Under the pieces are notes generated by a model. That model was not told the DNA's origin, ran no database searches, and worked only from the letters and a program-made list of their open reading frames with translations. DNA of 29,888 bases from positions 1 through 29,888 of the forward strand of contig CAAGJQ010000061.1 of assembly GCA_900770295.1 (NCBI GenBank). The letters run 5' to 3'. Made by a program: the position numbers and the translations under genes. This DNA comes from an uncultured Oscillibacter sp. GTDB taxonomy: Bacteria; Bacillota; Clostridia; Oscillospirales; Oscillospiraceae. Below, piece by piece: positions 1 to 8,095 of this stretch (the first letter of the stretch is position 1; each line of letters opens with the position of its first letter).

Positions 1-2
1 GC

Positions 3-1055
3 GTCATCTCCTCCGTCAACCTGAACCACGCCACCCCCGCCGCCTTCTATGCCCACCAGGCCAGCCGCAACAACTACTATGAGATTGGCGTGGAAATGGT
101 GCAGTCCGGCTTTGAGTATTTCGCAGGCGGCGCCCTGAAGAAGCCCACCGGCAACAACAAGGACCAGGAGAACCTCTATGACCTGGCGAAGGAGGCTGGC
201 TACAAGGTGACCACCACGCAGGCTGATGCCGCCAAGGTCACCGCCAAGGACAAGAAGGTCATCCTCATCGACGAACATCTGGCAGATTCCGACGCCATGG
301 ACTACGAGCTGGATCGCCAGCAGAGCGAATGGGCCCTGGCCGACTATGTGAAGAAGGGCATTGAGGTCCTGAACAATAACAAGGGCTTCTTCATGATGTG
401 CGAGGGCGGCAAGATCGACTGGGCCTGCCACGCCAATGACGCCGGTTCCACCGTCAGTGATACCCTGGCCCTGGCCGACGCTGTGCAGGTGGCCGTGGAC
501 TTCGCCAAGCAGCATCCCAAGGACACCCTGATCCTGGTGACCGGTGACCACGAGACCGGCGGACTGACCATTGGCTATGCCGGTACGGACTATGACACCT
601 ACCTCAGCAACCTGACCAGCCAGACCATCTCCTACGCCCAATTCGACGAGCAGTATGTGGCGCAGTACAAAGCCAACAAGACCTCTTTCGAGGACGCCAT
701 GAAGGACGTGGAGAAGCTGTTCGGCCTGAAGCTGAAGGGCGAGGCCGGCGACAAGCTTGTTCTGACCGACTACGAGGTCCAGCGGCTGAAGACCGCCTAT
801 CAGCTGGCCATGGGCGACTATGATTCCAGCAAGTACACCCAGGAGCAGTACGTGCTGTACGGCACCTACAACCCCTTCTCCGTCACCGTTACCCACATTC
901 TGAACAACAAGTCCGGTATTGACTTCACCAGCTACTCCCACACCGGTCTGCCTGTGGCGGTCTTCGCCGACGGCACCGGCGCCGAGAACTTCGGCGGCTA
1001 CTACGACAACACCGCCATCTACACCAAGCTGGCCTCCATGCTGAAGGTCAAGTAA
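3..1055 (+). CDS. Alkaline phosphatase, C-terminal part (5' end outside window)
   Basis: The reading frame is open from base 3, so the start codon and the region with the catalytic serine lie upstream of the window. About 350 residues remain. The fragment shows the alkaline phosphatase signature NLNHATPAAFYAHQ near its beginning, an acidic metal-ligand stretch MCEGGKIDWACHANDAG, the metal-binding VTGDHETGGL around nt 540-565, and a late SHTGLPVAVFADG segment near nt 935-975 that carries the last metal-ligand histidine of the family. The protein would hydrolyse phosphomonoesters and is normally exported, but the signal peptide cannot be seen here. It ends just before a strong terminator, so it is the last gene of its transcript. 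The family call is secure. The subfamily and the regulation (for example by phosphate) cannot be judged from this part. Confidence 0.9.
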   Translation, partial: VISSVNLNHATPAAFYAHQASRNNYYEIGVEMVQSGFEYFAGGALKKPTGNNKDQENLYDLAKEAGYKVTTTQADAAKVTAKDKKVILIDEHLADSDAMDYELDRQQSEWALADYVKKGIEVLNNNKGFFMMCEGGKIDWACHANDAGSTVSDTLALADAVQVAVDFAKQHPKDTLILVTGDHETGGLTIGYAGTDYDTYLSNLTSQTISYAQFDEQYVAQYKANKTSFEDAMKDVEKLFGLKLKGEAGDKLVLTDYEVQRLKTAYQLAMGDYDSSKYTQEQYVLYGTYNPFSVTVTHILNNKSGIDFTSYSHTGLPVAVFADGTGAENFGGYYDNTAIYTKLASMLKVK

Positions 1056-1071
1056 GGATACCACCCCTGCG

Positions 1072-1112
1072 GGGACAGGGAGCGGCCCAGCCGCTCCCTG
1101 TCCCGCTGTTTT
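1072..1112 (+). terminator. Rho-independent terminator after the alkaline phosphatase gene
   Basis: A perfect 14-bp stem (GGGACAGGGAGCGG against CCGCTCCCTGTCCC) with a 5-nt loop is followed within four bases by a run of T. It lies 17 nt after the stop codon. Confidence 0.9.
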
Positions 1113-1167
1113 CATGCGATTCTTCAATAAAACATTTCAGATATTTTTATCACAGCGCAAAACGCCG

Positions 1168-1267
1168 TGCCGCCTTTGGCGGTGAAGATAGCATGGAACA
1201 ACATTTCTGGCGGCTTTGCCGCTGGCGCCGCAACGTTCGGCGCCGTAAAACGATTTCTTCGTTTTAT
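1168..1267 (+). repeat. Four back-to-back hairpins in the leader of the yibE/F-like gene
   Basis: Four inverted repeats follow one another: CCGCC-TTT-GGCGG (1170-1182), GCGGC-TTT-GCCGC (1210-1222), GGCGCCG-N7-CGGCGCC (1224-1244) and TAAAACGA-N5-TCGTTTTA (1246-1266). The block ends 15 nt before the ribosome binding site at 1282. None is followed by a clean T-run except the last, whose own 3' arm is TTTT. It could be a structured 5' leader, an attenuator, or an interspersed palindromic element; the sequence alone does not decide. Confidence 0.6.
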
Positions 1268-1291
1268 GAGAAATTAGTATCAGGAGGCTTT

Positions 1292-2584
1292 ATGAAAAAC
1301 CGTTTTCCCGCATTTTCCCGCCAGACCCACGGCCCGGTACTGGCCGCGCTGGTACTGCTGGCGGTATTACTGATGCTGCCCACAGGTTTTGAGGGGAATC
1401 TCACCTACCAGAACGCGGACCGAGTCCGGGCGGAGGTGCTGGACACCGATGAGAGCGACATCGTGGACACCGGGCTCATCCGCACAGGCGAACAGCGGTG
1501 CACGGTGAAACTGCTGGGTGGTCATTTCAAAGGGCAGACCGTGGAAGCCGTCAACCGGCTGAGCGGGTCCCTGGCCCAGGACAAGCTGTTCGTCCCCGGC
1601 GACGTGGCCTTTGTCACCGTCAGCCACAGCGGCGGCGTCATCTCCGTGGTGTCCATGACTGACCACTTCCGGCTGGACAAGGAGGCGCTGCTGGCGGGGC
1701 TGTTTTTGCTGCTACTGGTGCTGTTTGCCGGGTGGACCGGCGTCCGGGCCATATTGTCTTTCGTGGATACGATATTGCTGATGTGGAAGGCGCTGGTGCC
1801 ATGCCTGTTGCGGGGCTGGAACCCGGTGTGGCTGGCCCTTGCCATCGTGCTGGTGCTGACGGCCCTGATCCTCAGCCTCATCTACGGCTTTGACCGCCGG
1901 TGCCTGGCTGCCACCGCCGGGGCGGCCCTGGGTATCGCCGTCACGGCGGTGCTGGGTGTGGTGTTTACGGACCTGTTCCGCATCCACGGCGCCGTGATGG
2001 AATCCAGCGAGAGTCTGCTGTACGCCGGGTATCAGAACCTGGACCTGACCCGCATTTTCATGGCCTCCATTTTCCTGGGTTCCTCCGGCGCGGTGATGGA
2101 CCTGTCGGTGGACATCTGCTCCGCTGTATACGAGGTGGTACAGAAGCGTCCGGATATCACCGCCCGGGAGGCCATCTCCTCCGGCTTTGCCGTGGGCCGG
2201 GCGGCCTGCGGCTCCACGACCACCACACTGCTGCTGGCCTATTCCGGCAGTTATATCGCCCTGCTGATGGTGTTCATGGCCCAGGGCACGCCGGTGGAGT
2301 TCATTCTGAATTATAAATATGTGGCGGCGGAGATCGTCCACACCATCGTGGGCTCCTTCGGTCTGGTGACAGTGGCCCCTCTGACCGCCATCACCAGCGG
2401 GTTGCTGCTCCACCGCCCTGAAGTTTCCGGACCTTTCACCCACGAAAACACAAAGCGGGTCATCTGTGACGATGAGCTGACGCTTACTGATACAGCGTCT
2501 TCGGGAATCGTTCGCGTGACTGCGGAGGGGGAAGGCTCCGCACGGGTCCATGACATGGCCGTGGACGGAAGCGGTGTGTCCTGA
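1292..2584 (+). CDS. YibE/F-family multi-TM membrane protein
   Basis: This 430-residue integral membrane protein matches the YibE/F family in layout: one N-terminal TM segment (about residues 14-32), a soluble outer domain of roughly 110 residues, then about six TM segments. The region with FLGSSGAVMDLSVDICSAVYE and the following GRAACGSTTTTLLLAYSG is typical of the family core. The role of YibE/F proteins is not established; transport is often assumed. I chose the ATG at 1292 because it has AGGAGG at 1282-1287. The open frame continues upstream to 1193, but that part runs through the hairpin block and has no ribosome binding site. The gene appears monocistronic. The last 40 or so residues are hydrophilic and less typical. 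Confidence is high for the family and low for function. Confidence 0.85.
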   Translation: MKNRFPAFSRQTHGPVLAALVLLAVLLMLPTGFEGNLTYQNADRVRAEVLDTDESDIVDTGLIRTGEQRCTVKLLGGHFKGQTVEAVNRLSGSLAQDKLFVPGDVAFVTVSHSGGVISVVSMTDHFRLDKEALLAGLFLLLLVLFAGWTGVRAILSFVDTILLMWKALVPCLLRGWNPVWLALAIVLVLTALILSLIYGFDRRCLAATAGAALGIAVTAVLGVVFTDLFRIHGAVMESSESLLYAGYQNLDLTRIFMASIFLGSSGAVMDLSVDICSAVYEVVQKRPDITAREAISSGFAVGRAACGSTTTTLLLAYSGSYIALLMVFMAQGTPVEFILNYKYVAAEIVHTIVGSFGLVTVAPLTAITSGLLLHRPEVSGPFTHENTKRVICDDELTLTDTASSGIVRVTAEGEGSARVHDMAVDGSGVS

Positions 2585-2951
2585 AACTGGAAGCGGCCTC
2601 TGCCGGCGGAAGCTGAAGGGAGCCGCATTCGCAGAAACCCTCCTTCAGATTGCGACCGGCGATGGTGAAATGCCGAAGGTCACAGCCCGGCTTGAAACGC
2701 GGACCCCTTGCGCTGCCGCCGCAATGCACGGTTATTGTGGGCCTATGATATCTGACAGGGAAAAAGCCGCGTTCTGTCCGCGGATACTGGTTTGGGGTGC
2801 CTTTTTAAGAACAACCCGATATAATTACCACGGTTTTACATACGGATTTTTGCCCCATACCATCCTGAAAAACAAGAGGGAGACTGTTTTATAAGAGACA
2901 CCCCTTTATGAATGCTTGGCTGAGGCTGTATCAGCAAGGGGGCGCGGCACG
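2585..2951. other. Intergenic stretch with no recognisable gene
   Basis: I see no supportable coding sequence here. The open frames have no homology I recognise and no good ribosome binding sites. A TATAAT hexamer sits at 2820-2825 but has no convincing -35 element. An imperfect CTGAAGGGAG/CCTCCTTCAG inverted repeat near 2616-2650 has no T-run and is not a convincing terminator. Confidence 0.5.
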
Positions 2952-3340
2952 ATGACAAAAACAAATCTGAAAAACACAGTGCCTTTCTTTATGCTGCCCT
3001 TGCCATCGCTGCGGCGGTAGTGCTGCGGCAGGTCGGTTTTCGGGCGGAAGACCCTCTCGATTGGTTTTACTCGTCCCTTCGCTCTGCCATATACAACGGG
3101 CTGTTCATCCCGCTTACGCCGTTTCGGCCTTTAGACATACACACGAAGGCCGAGGCACTGTCACTGCCGTGCCGGGGAGCCGGGATACCATGCGGCTTTC
3201 TGCGCCCTTCCTCCCGGCTGGAAGGCCGCGGCCATCGGGCCGCCGCGCATCGCGTTTTCGTTTGCCGCTTATCAGAAAGGCGATGCTGGCAGCATCAGCA
3301 ACAGCATTTTACTGCGGTTCAGCGCCGCTGATTTTGCCGG
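2952..3340 (+). pseudogene. Probable decayed N-terminal part of a membrane sensor gene
   Basis: An ATG at 2952 with an AAGGGGG ribosome binding site about 9 nt upstream begins MTKTNLKNTVPFF, then hits a stop at about 3018. Shifting frame after about 12 codons gives a hydrophobic helix and then VLRQVGFRAEDPLDW and YSSLRSAIYNGLF. From memory this resembles the start of membrane-bound sensor kinases in Clostridia. After about nt 3110 the resemblance moves to another frame and fades. At least two frameshifts are needed, and no kinase core remains. I read this as a relic, but a chance match is possible. A profile search with a frameshift-aware translation would decide. Confidence 0.35.
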
Positions 3341-3399
3341 CCGTTCTGACAGGGAATCAAAAAAGCAAGATTTTTCTCGTTTTCCGCATTGCTCTGACA

Positions 3400-3405
3400 T
3401 ATAAT
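3400..3405 (+). promoter_or_regulatory. Candidate -10 box of the TetR gene
   Basis: A perfect TATAAT lies 62 nt upstream of the TetR start codon, in an AT-rich pocket. No good -35 hexamer sits 16-18 bp upstream, so the promoter is likely but weak on sequence grounds. Confidence 0.4.
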
Positions 3406-3467
3406 CAAATCACCGACCGCAATAGAATTCCCTTCCCGGCCGGATGATGACAGGATGGAGTGGCCAC

Positions 3468-4031
3468 ATGAATACTAAGAACAACCAACGGTACAAGGGC
3501 TCGGAAAAAAGAATGCAGGACGCGCTGATGAAACTCATGGAAGATCAGGAACTGGAGGATGTCACGGTTGTGGACATCTGCAGGGAGGCCCATATCAACC
3601 GAACCACTTTTTATGCCCATTACGATGATATTTACGATTTGATGACAAAGGTGGAGCGGCTGATCCGCCAGGAGCTTTTGGATGAATTTCAGAATCGCGG
3701 TGTTGAGATGCGGAATGTGTTCCATCACGACTATTTGCTCTATTTCCTTCGCCACATTGAGAAAAATAAGACCTTTTACCGGATTTGCCTGCGCCACCGG
3801 GTGAGATTTCCGCTGGAAGAGGGCTTTGACCAGCTGTGGGACTCGGTCGTGAAGCCCCACTGTGAACAGCGGGGAGTGACCGATAGGCGTACCATGCTGT
3901 ACTATCTGACCTTTTATCAGGCGGGTTTTACCTCCGTTCTCCGAAGCTGGGTGGAGGACGGCTGCCGGGAGACGCCGGAAGAACTGTGCCCAATTCTGCG
4001 GGGATGCCTGCCCCAAACAGAAATTTTGTAA
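3468..4031 (+). CDS. TetR/AcrR-family transcriptional regulator
   Basis: This 187-residue protein has a clear TetR DNA-binding domain at the N-terminus, with the helix-turn-helix in VTVVDICREAHINRTTFYAH (about residues 33-52), followed by a helical C-terminal domain typical of the group with a TetR_C-type effector or dimerisation region. The start at 3468 has GGAG seven bases upstream. An in-frame ATG at 3444 lacks a ribosome binding site. Its target is not shown by the sequence. It lies 100 nt before the membrane protein and acyltransferase genes on the same strand, so it may co-regulate them, but a separate promoter (4056-4088) stands between. Confidence 0.88.
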   Translation: MNTKNNQRYKGSEKRMQDALMKLMEDQELEDVTVVDICREAHINRTTFYAHYDDIYDLMTKVERLIRQELLDEFQNRGVEMRNVFHHDYLLYFLRHIEKNKTFYRICLRHRVRFPLEEGFDQLWDSVVKPHCEQRGVTDRRTMLYYLTFYQAGFTSVLRSWVEDGCRETPEELCPILRGCLPQTEIL

Positions 4032-4055
4032 AAAAATTTTCAACCTCGCTTGGAT

Positions 4056-4088
4056 TTTAACAAAACTTAAACAATCGTGTGCTATGGT
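4056..4088 (+). promoter_or_regulatory. Promoter A: tandem 11-bp repeats plus -10, for the 4132-8631 operon
   Basis: Two consecutive 11-mers, TTTAACAAAAC (4056-4066) and TTAAACAATCG (4067-4077), share the core A(A/G)(C/T)A. They are followed after exactly 5 nt by TATGGT (4083-4088), preceded by TG as an extended -10. There is no -35 hexamer, so an activator bound to the repeats probably replaces it. The same geometry occurs at four other promoters in this window. The operon contains an OmpR-type regulator, so this promoter is probably autoregulated. Confidence 0.65.
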
Positions 4089-4131
4089 ACGGAAACAGAG
4101 CGCTGTCATTCCACTCTGGAGGTGTATCAGT

Positions 4132-5004
4132 ATGAACCGGATCTGGCCGAAATTGAAAAAACTGTTATATCCAGGCCTGCCATGGGTCATCTTACTTGCC
4201 CTTCTGGGCAGTGTCCTGCTGTTCCTCACATTTATAAGAGGGCTGGAGGAAACGCCCTTCGCCTATGTTTCCTATGTGCTGTCCGCCTATGCCCTGACGA
4301 TTGCCGTGGCCGAGGCGGTCGTTCTGGGCAAAGCGATCCGGCGGAAACTGTATGACACGCCTCTCACGAACCGCTATTTGACCGACGCGTTCTTTCGCGT
4401 GCGGGCGGGACTTCAGCTTTCACTGTTGGTCAGCCTGTTCTATGCCGGTCTCAGATTGATCAATGCGGTGATTTATTCATCCTTTTGGGAGGGGGCGCTG
4501 GCGTTCTATTACATATTGCTGTGCGGTGTTCGGGTGAACTTGATCCGTCAGGTCCCCGCCTCCAGCGACGCGGCAGACTACGGAAAGGAACTGCGTACCT
4601 ATCGGGCCACCGGCGCCTTGCTGATGATATTGGACATTGCGCTGGGCGGTATTGCCGTCCAGATCGTGCGCAAAGGGCATAGCTATAACTATGCGGGATA
4701 CCTGATCTTCGTCATGGGCTTTTATGCGTTCTACTGCCTGATCCTGTCCAGCGTTAACACGGTGAAATACCGGAAATTCAAAAGTCCCGTCCTGTCAGCG
4801 GCAAAGGCGGTCAATCTGACCACGGCGCTGGTATCCATGTTCTCCCTGGAGACTGCCATGGTCAACCGCTTCGGAGAGGACACACAATTTCGGGATTTCA
4901 TGACCGCGGCGACAGCCTTTGCAGTCTGCGCTCTCGTCCTTGTCATTGCCGCATACATGGTCATCCGGTCCGGCCAAACGTTAAAAGGTCTGAAAACCAC
5001 CTGA
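4132..5004 (+). CDS. Eight-TM membrane protein of unknown function
   Basis: This 290-residue protein has about eight hydrophobic segments: near residues 14-37, 43-66, 89-114, 119-138, 159-179, 189-211, 222-243 and 251-277. There is no soluble domain and no catalytic motif I recognise. I do not recognise the family. The start at 4132 is supported by GGAGG at 4118-4122; the open frame extends 16 codons further upstream without a ribosome binding site and would overlap promoter A. It is the first gene of an operon, 18 nt before a condensation-fold acyltransferase. A plausible inference is that the two act together on a lipid or lipid-linked substrate, with this protein supplying a membrane site or transport path. 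No direct evidence supports a specific reaction. Confidence 0.75.
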   Translation: MNRIWPKLKKLLYPGLPWVILLALLGSVLLFLTFIRGLEETPFAYVSYVLSAYALTIAVAEAVVLGKAIRRKLYDTPLTNRYLTDAFFRVRAGLQLSLLVSLFYAGLRLINAVIYSSFWEGALAFYYILLCGVRVNLIRQVPASSDAADYGKELRTYRATGALLMILDIALGGIAVQIVRKGHSYNYAGYLIFVMGFYAFYCLILSSVNTVKYRKFKSPVLSAAKAVNLTTALVSMFSLETAMVNRFGEDTQFRDFMTAATAFAVCALVLVIAAYMVIRSGQTLKGLKTT

Positions 5005-5022
5005 TGGAAGAGGAGTTATGAC

Positions 5023-6306
5023 ATGGAAAAAATTCGTTCAGGACCGTCCTTCCTGTACCGGAGAGCTGGATTGAACTGTACGGTGATCGATGTCCGGCTG
5101 AAAAAGAAGGTGCGGGGGGCTATTTTGACCCAGGCGCTGCTGGAGGCCATCAAACGGTATCCCTATCTCGCCAGCAAGCTGGTGGAAAAGAATGGCGATT
5201 TTTACATTGCGGACAACCGGAACCTGTCTTTGACGGTCCGCAGGACGGAGGAGTTCCGCCCGCTGGGAAGCATGGCAAATTCGTATCACCTCATTGAGGT
5301 GTCCTATTATAAGGAGCATATCCGGGTCTCCTTCCACCACGCCCTGTGTGACGGGGGCGGCATCAAGCCCTTTGTGGAGACGCTCCTGTACGATTATTTC
5401 TGTATGCTGAACCACAGGAACTATGCGGCGCCGAATGTTCGGAAATCCGGCGATCCGCTGTTCCCGGACGAGACTGCGGAGCCCTTTGAAAAGCCCTATG
5501 TGGTGGGAGATTATGAGGAACCCATTGTGGTCAAGGATGGCTTTGCCCTGCCGGAATATGAAAACCAGATGGAGGACGAGGACTACCGGTTTGAGATTGA
5601 GGCCGACGCGGAGGACTATCTGGCCTTTGCGAGGCGGGTAAATGCCACACCGGCCATTTTGCTGGCATACCTGGTGTCTAAAGCCATCTGTCTCAGCAAT
5701 CCCGACATGGACAAACCTGTCGTATGCAGCATGGCGGCGGATATGCGCCGGGAGTTGGGGTTGCCCCACACCCACAAAAACTGTGTCAGGAGCATGTACC
5801 TGCCCTTTGAGCGGGAGAATGCCGCGCGGGAGCCCCGGGAAGTCTGCACCCGGTACAGAGCGTCCATCGCACAGCAGCGCCAGGTGGAGTATGTGAAACA
5901 GACGGCCAATTCGTTCCTCGGAATGAACGACCGTCTGGACCAGCTGAAAACACTGGAGGAGAAAAAAGCCATGATGTCCTTCTTCGACACCATGACGGTC
6001 AACAGCTATGTGCTCAGCTATCTGGGCGCCTTCGACCTGGGGGAATGTGACCCGTTTATCGACGCGATCCATTTCTACTCCGGCGGTATCCGGGGCATCA
6101 CGGTCAACATGACCCATGCCGGCGGCCGCTTCAACATCACCTTCATCCAGAACATCGAAACGGAGCGGTATGCGGAGACGCTGTTGCGCCTTCTGGAGAA
6201 GTGCGGCCTGCGCTGCCGGCTGAACAGCAAGGTCCGGTTCTCCACCACCAGGGATCAGACGCAAAAGACCGGCCGCCGCCAGTCGGAGCGGTTTCAGATC
6301 AGGTAG
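5023..6306 (+). CDS. Condensation-domain-fold acyltransferase (HHxxxDG family)
   Basis: This 427-residue protein carries HHALCDGGG at residues 105-113. That is the HHxxxDG active-site motif of the condensation/alcohol O-acetyltransferase/WS-DGAT superfamily, in which the second histidine (H106) is the general base. The order of segments also fits: an N-terminal acceptor-type half with IKRYPYLASKLV, the motif, and a C-terminal half of similar fold. It would transfer an acyl group from a thioester to an alcohol or amine; donor and acceptor are unknown. No carrier-protein or adenylation domain is nearby, so it is not part of a peptide synthetase. The last 25 residues are basic and atypical. It sits 18 nt after the 8-TM protein gene and 53 nt before the response regulator, in the same operon. 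Confidence 0.8.
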   Translation: MEKIRSGPSFLYRRAGLNCTVIDVRLKKKVRGAILTQALLEAIKRYPYLASKLVEKNGDFYIADNRNLSLTVRRTEEFRPLGSMANSYHLIEVSYYKEHIRVSFHHALCDGGGIKPFVETLLYDYFCMLNHRNYAAPNVRKSGDPLFPDETAEPFEKPYVVGDYEEPIVVKDGFALPEYENQMEDEDYRFEIEADAEDYLAFARRVNATPAILLAYLVSKAICLSNPDMDKPVVCSMAADMRRELGLPHTHKNCVRSMYLPFERENAAREPREVCTRYRASIAQQRQVEYVKQTANSFLGMNDRLDQLKTLEEKKAMMSFFDTMTVNSYVLSYLGAFDLGECDPFIDAIHFYSGGIRGITVNMTHAGGRFNITFIQNIETERYAETLLRLLEKCGLRCRLNSKVRFSTTRDQTQKTGRRQSERFQIR

Positions 6307-6359
6307 CGGAGCCGGCACCGCAGCACAGCAAACAGCCCAATACGGACGGGAGGACAATG

Positions 6360-7031
6360 ATGATCCGAATTTTAGTAGTGGATGACGACGCGAATCTGAA
6401 CCGGAGCGTCTGCACCTATTTGAATGACAGCGGCTATGAGGCCAAGGGCGTTCTGAGCGCGGACAGCGCCTATGACTCCATGTACGGAAACCTGTATGAT
6501 CTGATCATCTCGGACATTATGATGCCGGGAACTGACGGCTTCGAGTTCGCAAAGACCGTGCGGGAGTTGAACAGGACTGTGCCCATTCTCTTTGTGAGCG
6601 CGCGGGATGATCTGCCTGCCAAGCAGAAGGGCTTTGACCTGGGTATCGACGATTACATGGTCAAGCCCATTGATTTCAGCGAACTGCTGATGCGGGTCCG
6701 GGCTCTGCTGCGCCGGGCCAACATCGAGTCCAGCCGGAAACTGACGGTGGGCAATCTGACACTGAACGCCGACGCCATGACCGCCGAGGTGGACGGCACC
6801 GAGGTGCCGGTGACCACCCGGGAGTTCAACATCCTGTACAAGCTGCTCTCCTACCCCAATCACACCTTCTCCCGCTCCCAGCTGATGGACGAGTTCTGGG
6901 GCGTGGAGAGTGAGACCAGCCTGCGGGCGGTGGATGTCTACATCACCAAGCTGCGGGATAAATGCTCCATCTGCGATGGCTTTTCGATCAAGACCGTCCG
7001 GGGGCTGGGCTATAAGGCGGTGCTGAAATGA
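6360..7031 (+). CDS. OmpR/PhoB-family response regulator
   Basis: This 223-residue protein has an N-terminal receiver domain with the acidic triad at D8-D10, phospho-acceptor D52 in DLIISDIMMPG, S80 and K102 in DDYMVKPID. A C-terminal winged helix (about 128-222) includes the recognition helix in LRAVDVYITKLRDK and ends SIKTVRGLGYKAVLK. I chose the second of two adjacent ATGs, at 6360, because it is 6 nt after GGGAGG (6348-6353); 6357 would be only 3 nt away. Its stop overlaps the histidine kinase start. Regulators of this class bind tandem half-sites spaced 10-11 bp, and five promoters in this window carry such repeats. It is therefore the likely activator of them, including its own operon. 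Confidence 0.92.
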   Translation: MIRILVVDDDANLNRSVCTYLNDSGYEAKGVLSADSAYDSMYGNLYDLIISDIMMPGTDGFEFAKTVRELNRTVPILFVSARDDLPAKQKGFDLGIDDYMVKPIDFSELLMRVRALLRRANIESSRKLTVGNLTLNADAMTAEVDGTEVPVTTREFNILYKLLSYPNHTFSRSQLMDEFWGVESETSLRAVDVYITKLRDKCSICDGFSIKTVRGLGYKAVLK

Positions 7032-8095
7032 CAAAAGAACATTCTATAAGGAGTACCAGGCTTCCTCTTTCCCTCTTCTTTATCTTTTTTGGCATCCTCC
7101 TTGTGATGTCCGGCGTCCACACCGGCCTCATCCTCCTGGTCAACGAACTGCAATTGAGCAAGCTTGTTCAGACAGCCATCCCGATGCTCTACTGGGCTTT
7201 GGTCGCCTTCTGCATGGCCGCCTTTACCCGCTGGCAGGTCGTCAAGACCTATGACGAACCGGTACAGGAGCTGGCCAAGGCCACCGAGAAGGTCGCCCGG
7301 GGTGATTTTTCTGTGTATGTGCCCACCATCCACACGGCGGACAAGCTGGACTATCTGGACATGATGATCCTGGATTTCAACAAGATGGTGGCGGAGCTGG
7401 GCAGCATCGAGACCATGAAGACCGATTTCATCTCCAATGTCTCCCATGAGATCAAGACACCTCTGGCGGTGATCTCCAACTATGCCCAGCTGCTGAAAAG
7501 CGACAGCCTGTCAGAAGCGGAGAGAAACGAGTATCTGGACAGCATCCTGAACAATGTGAAACGCCTGTCGGATCTGGTCATGAACATCCTCAAGCTGAAC
7601 AAGATCGAAAACCAGGTCATCCAGCCTGTGGCGAAGCCCTACGACCTGTGCGCCCAGCTCAGTGAGTGCGCCCTGCTGTTCGAGGACGTCTGGGAGAAGA
7701 AAAACATTGAGCTGGAATTCGAGACGGAGGACCGGGCGGTGATCAGCGCCGACCGGGAGATGATGGAGATCGTCTGGAACAATCTGCTGTCCAACGCGGT
7801 GAAGTTCACGCCGGAGGGCGGCATGATTCGGTTGATCCAAACCTCGGAGGAAGATATGGTCACCGTCACAGTCTCCGATACCGGCTGCGGCATGACACCT
7901 GAAACGATGTCCCGCATCTTTGATAAATTTTATCAAGGCGACACCTCTCATGCCACGCCCGGAAATGGGCTGGGACTGGCGCTGGCTCTCCGGATCCTTC
8001 AAATTTCCGGAGGGACCATCCATGTTGCCAGTAAGATTGGAGAGGGTTCCACATTTACGGTGCGTCTGCCAATGGAAGGAAAGAAAGAAGCATGA
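7028..8095 (+). CDS. Sensor histidine kinase with minimal extracellular loop
   Basis: This 355-residue kinase has two TM helices (about residues 12-38 and 50-66) joined by only about a dozen residues. A HAMP-like linker follows (about 67-120), then a dimerisation domain with the phospho-acceptor H140 in SNVSHEIKTPLAVISNYAQLL, and an ATPase domain with the N-box WNNLLSNAVKFTP, the G1 box DTGCGM and the G2 box GNGLGLALA. The tiny outer loop suggests that it senses events in the membrane, or takes its signal from a partner protein, as intramembrane-sensing kinases do. Its ATG overlaps the response regulator stop and its stop overlaps the next ATG. The three genes are therefore translationally coupled, and the small membrane protein at 8092 is a possible signalling partner. 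Confidence 0.92.
   Translation: MTKEHSIRSTRLPLSLFFIFFGILLVMSGVHTGLILLVNELQLSKLVQTAIPMLYWALVAFCMAAFTRWQVVKTYDEPVQELAKATEKVARGDFSVYVPTIHTADKLDYLDMMILDFNKMVAELGSIETMKTDFISNVSHEIKTPLAVISNYAQLLKSDSLSEAERNEYLDSILNNVKRLSDLVMNILKLNKIENQVIQPVAKPYDLCAQLSECALLFEDVWEKKNIELEFETEDRAVISADREMMEIVWNNLLSNAVKFTPEGGMIRLIQTSEEDMVTVTVSDTGCGMTPETMSRIFDKFYQGDTSHATPGNGLGLALALRILQISGGTIHVASKIGEGSTFTVRLPMEGKKEA

Noticed and set aside
1128..1150. A possible sixth 11-bp repeat site (TAAAACATTTC) before the YibE/F gene
   Set aside because: Only one unit fits, with no second phased unit and no -10 box 5 nt downstream.
2820..2825. TATAAT hexamer in the 2585-2951 gap
   Set aside because: No -35 element at an acceptable distance and no clear gene directly downstream.
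2550..2894. A 114-codon plus-strand frame overlapping the end of the YibE/F gene
   Set aside because: No ribosome binding site, odd composition and no recognisable domain.
5038..6357. A 439-codon minus-strand frame opposite the acyltransferase gene
   Set aside because: The HHxxxDG motif and operon spacing support the plus strand; the antisense frame has no ribosome binding site or known domain.
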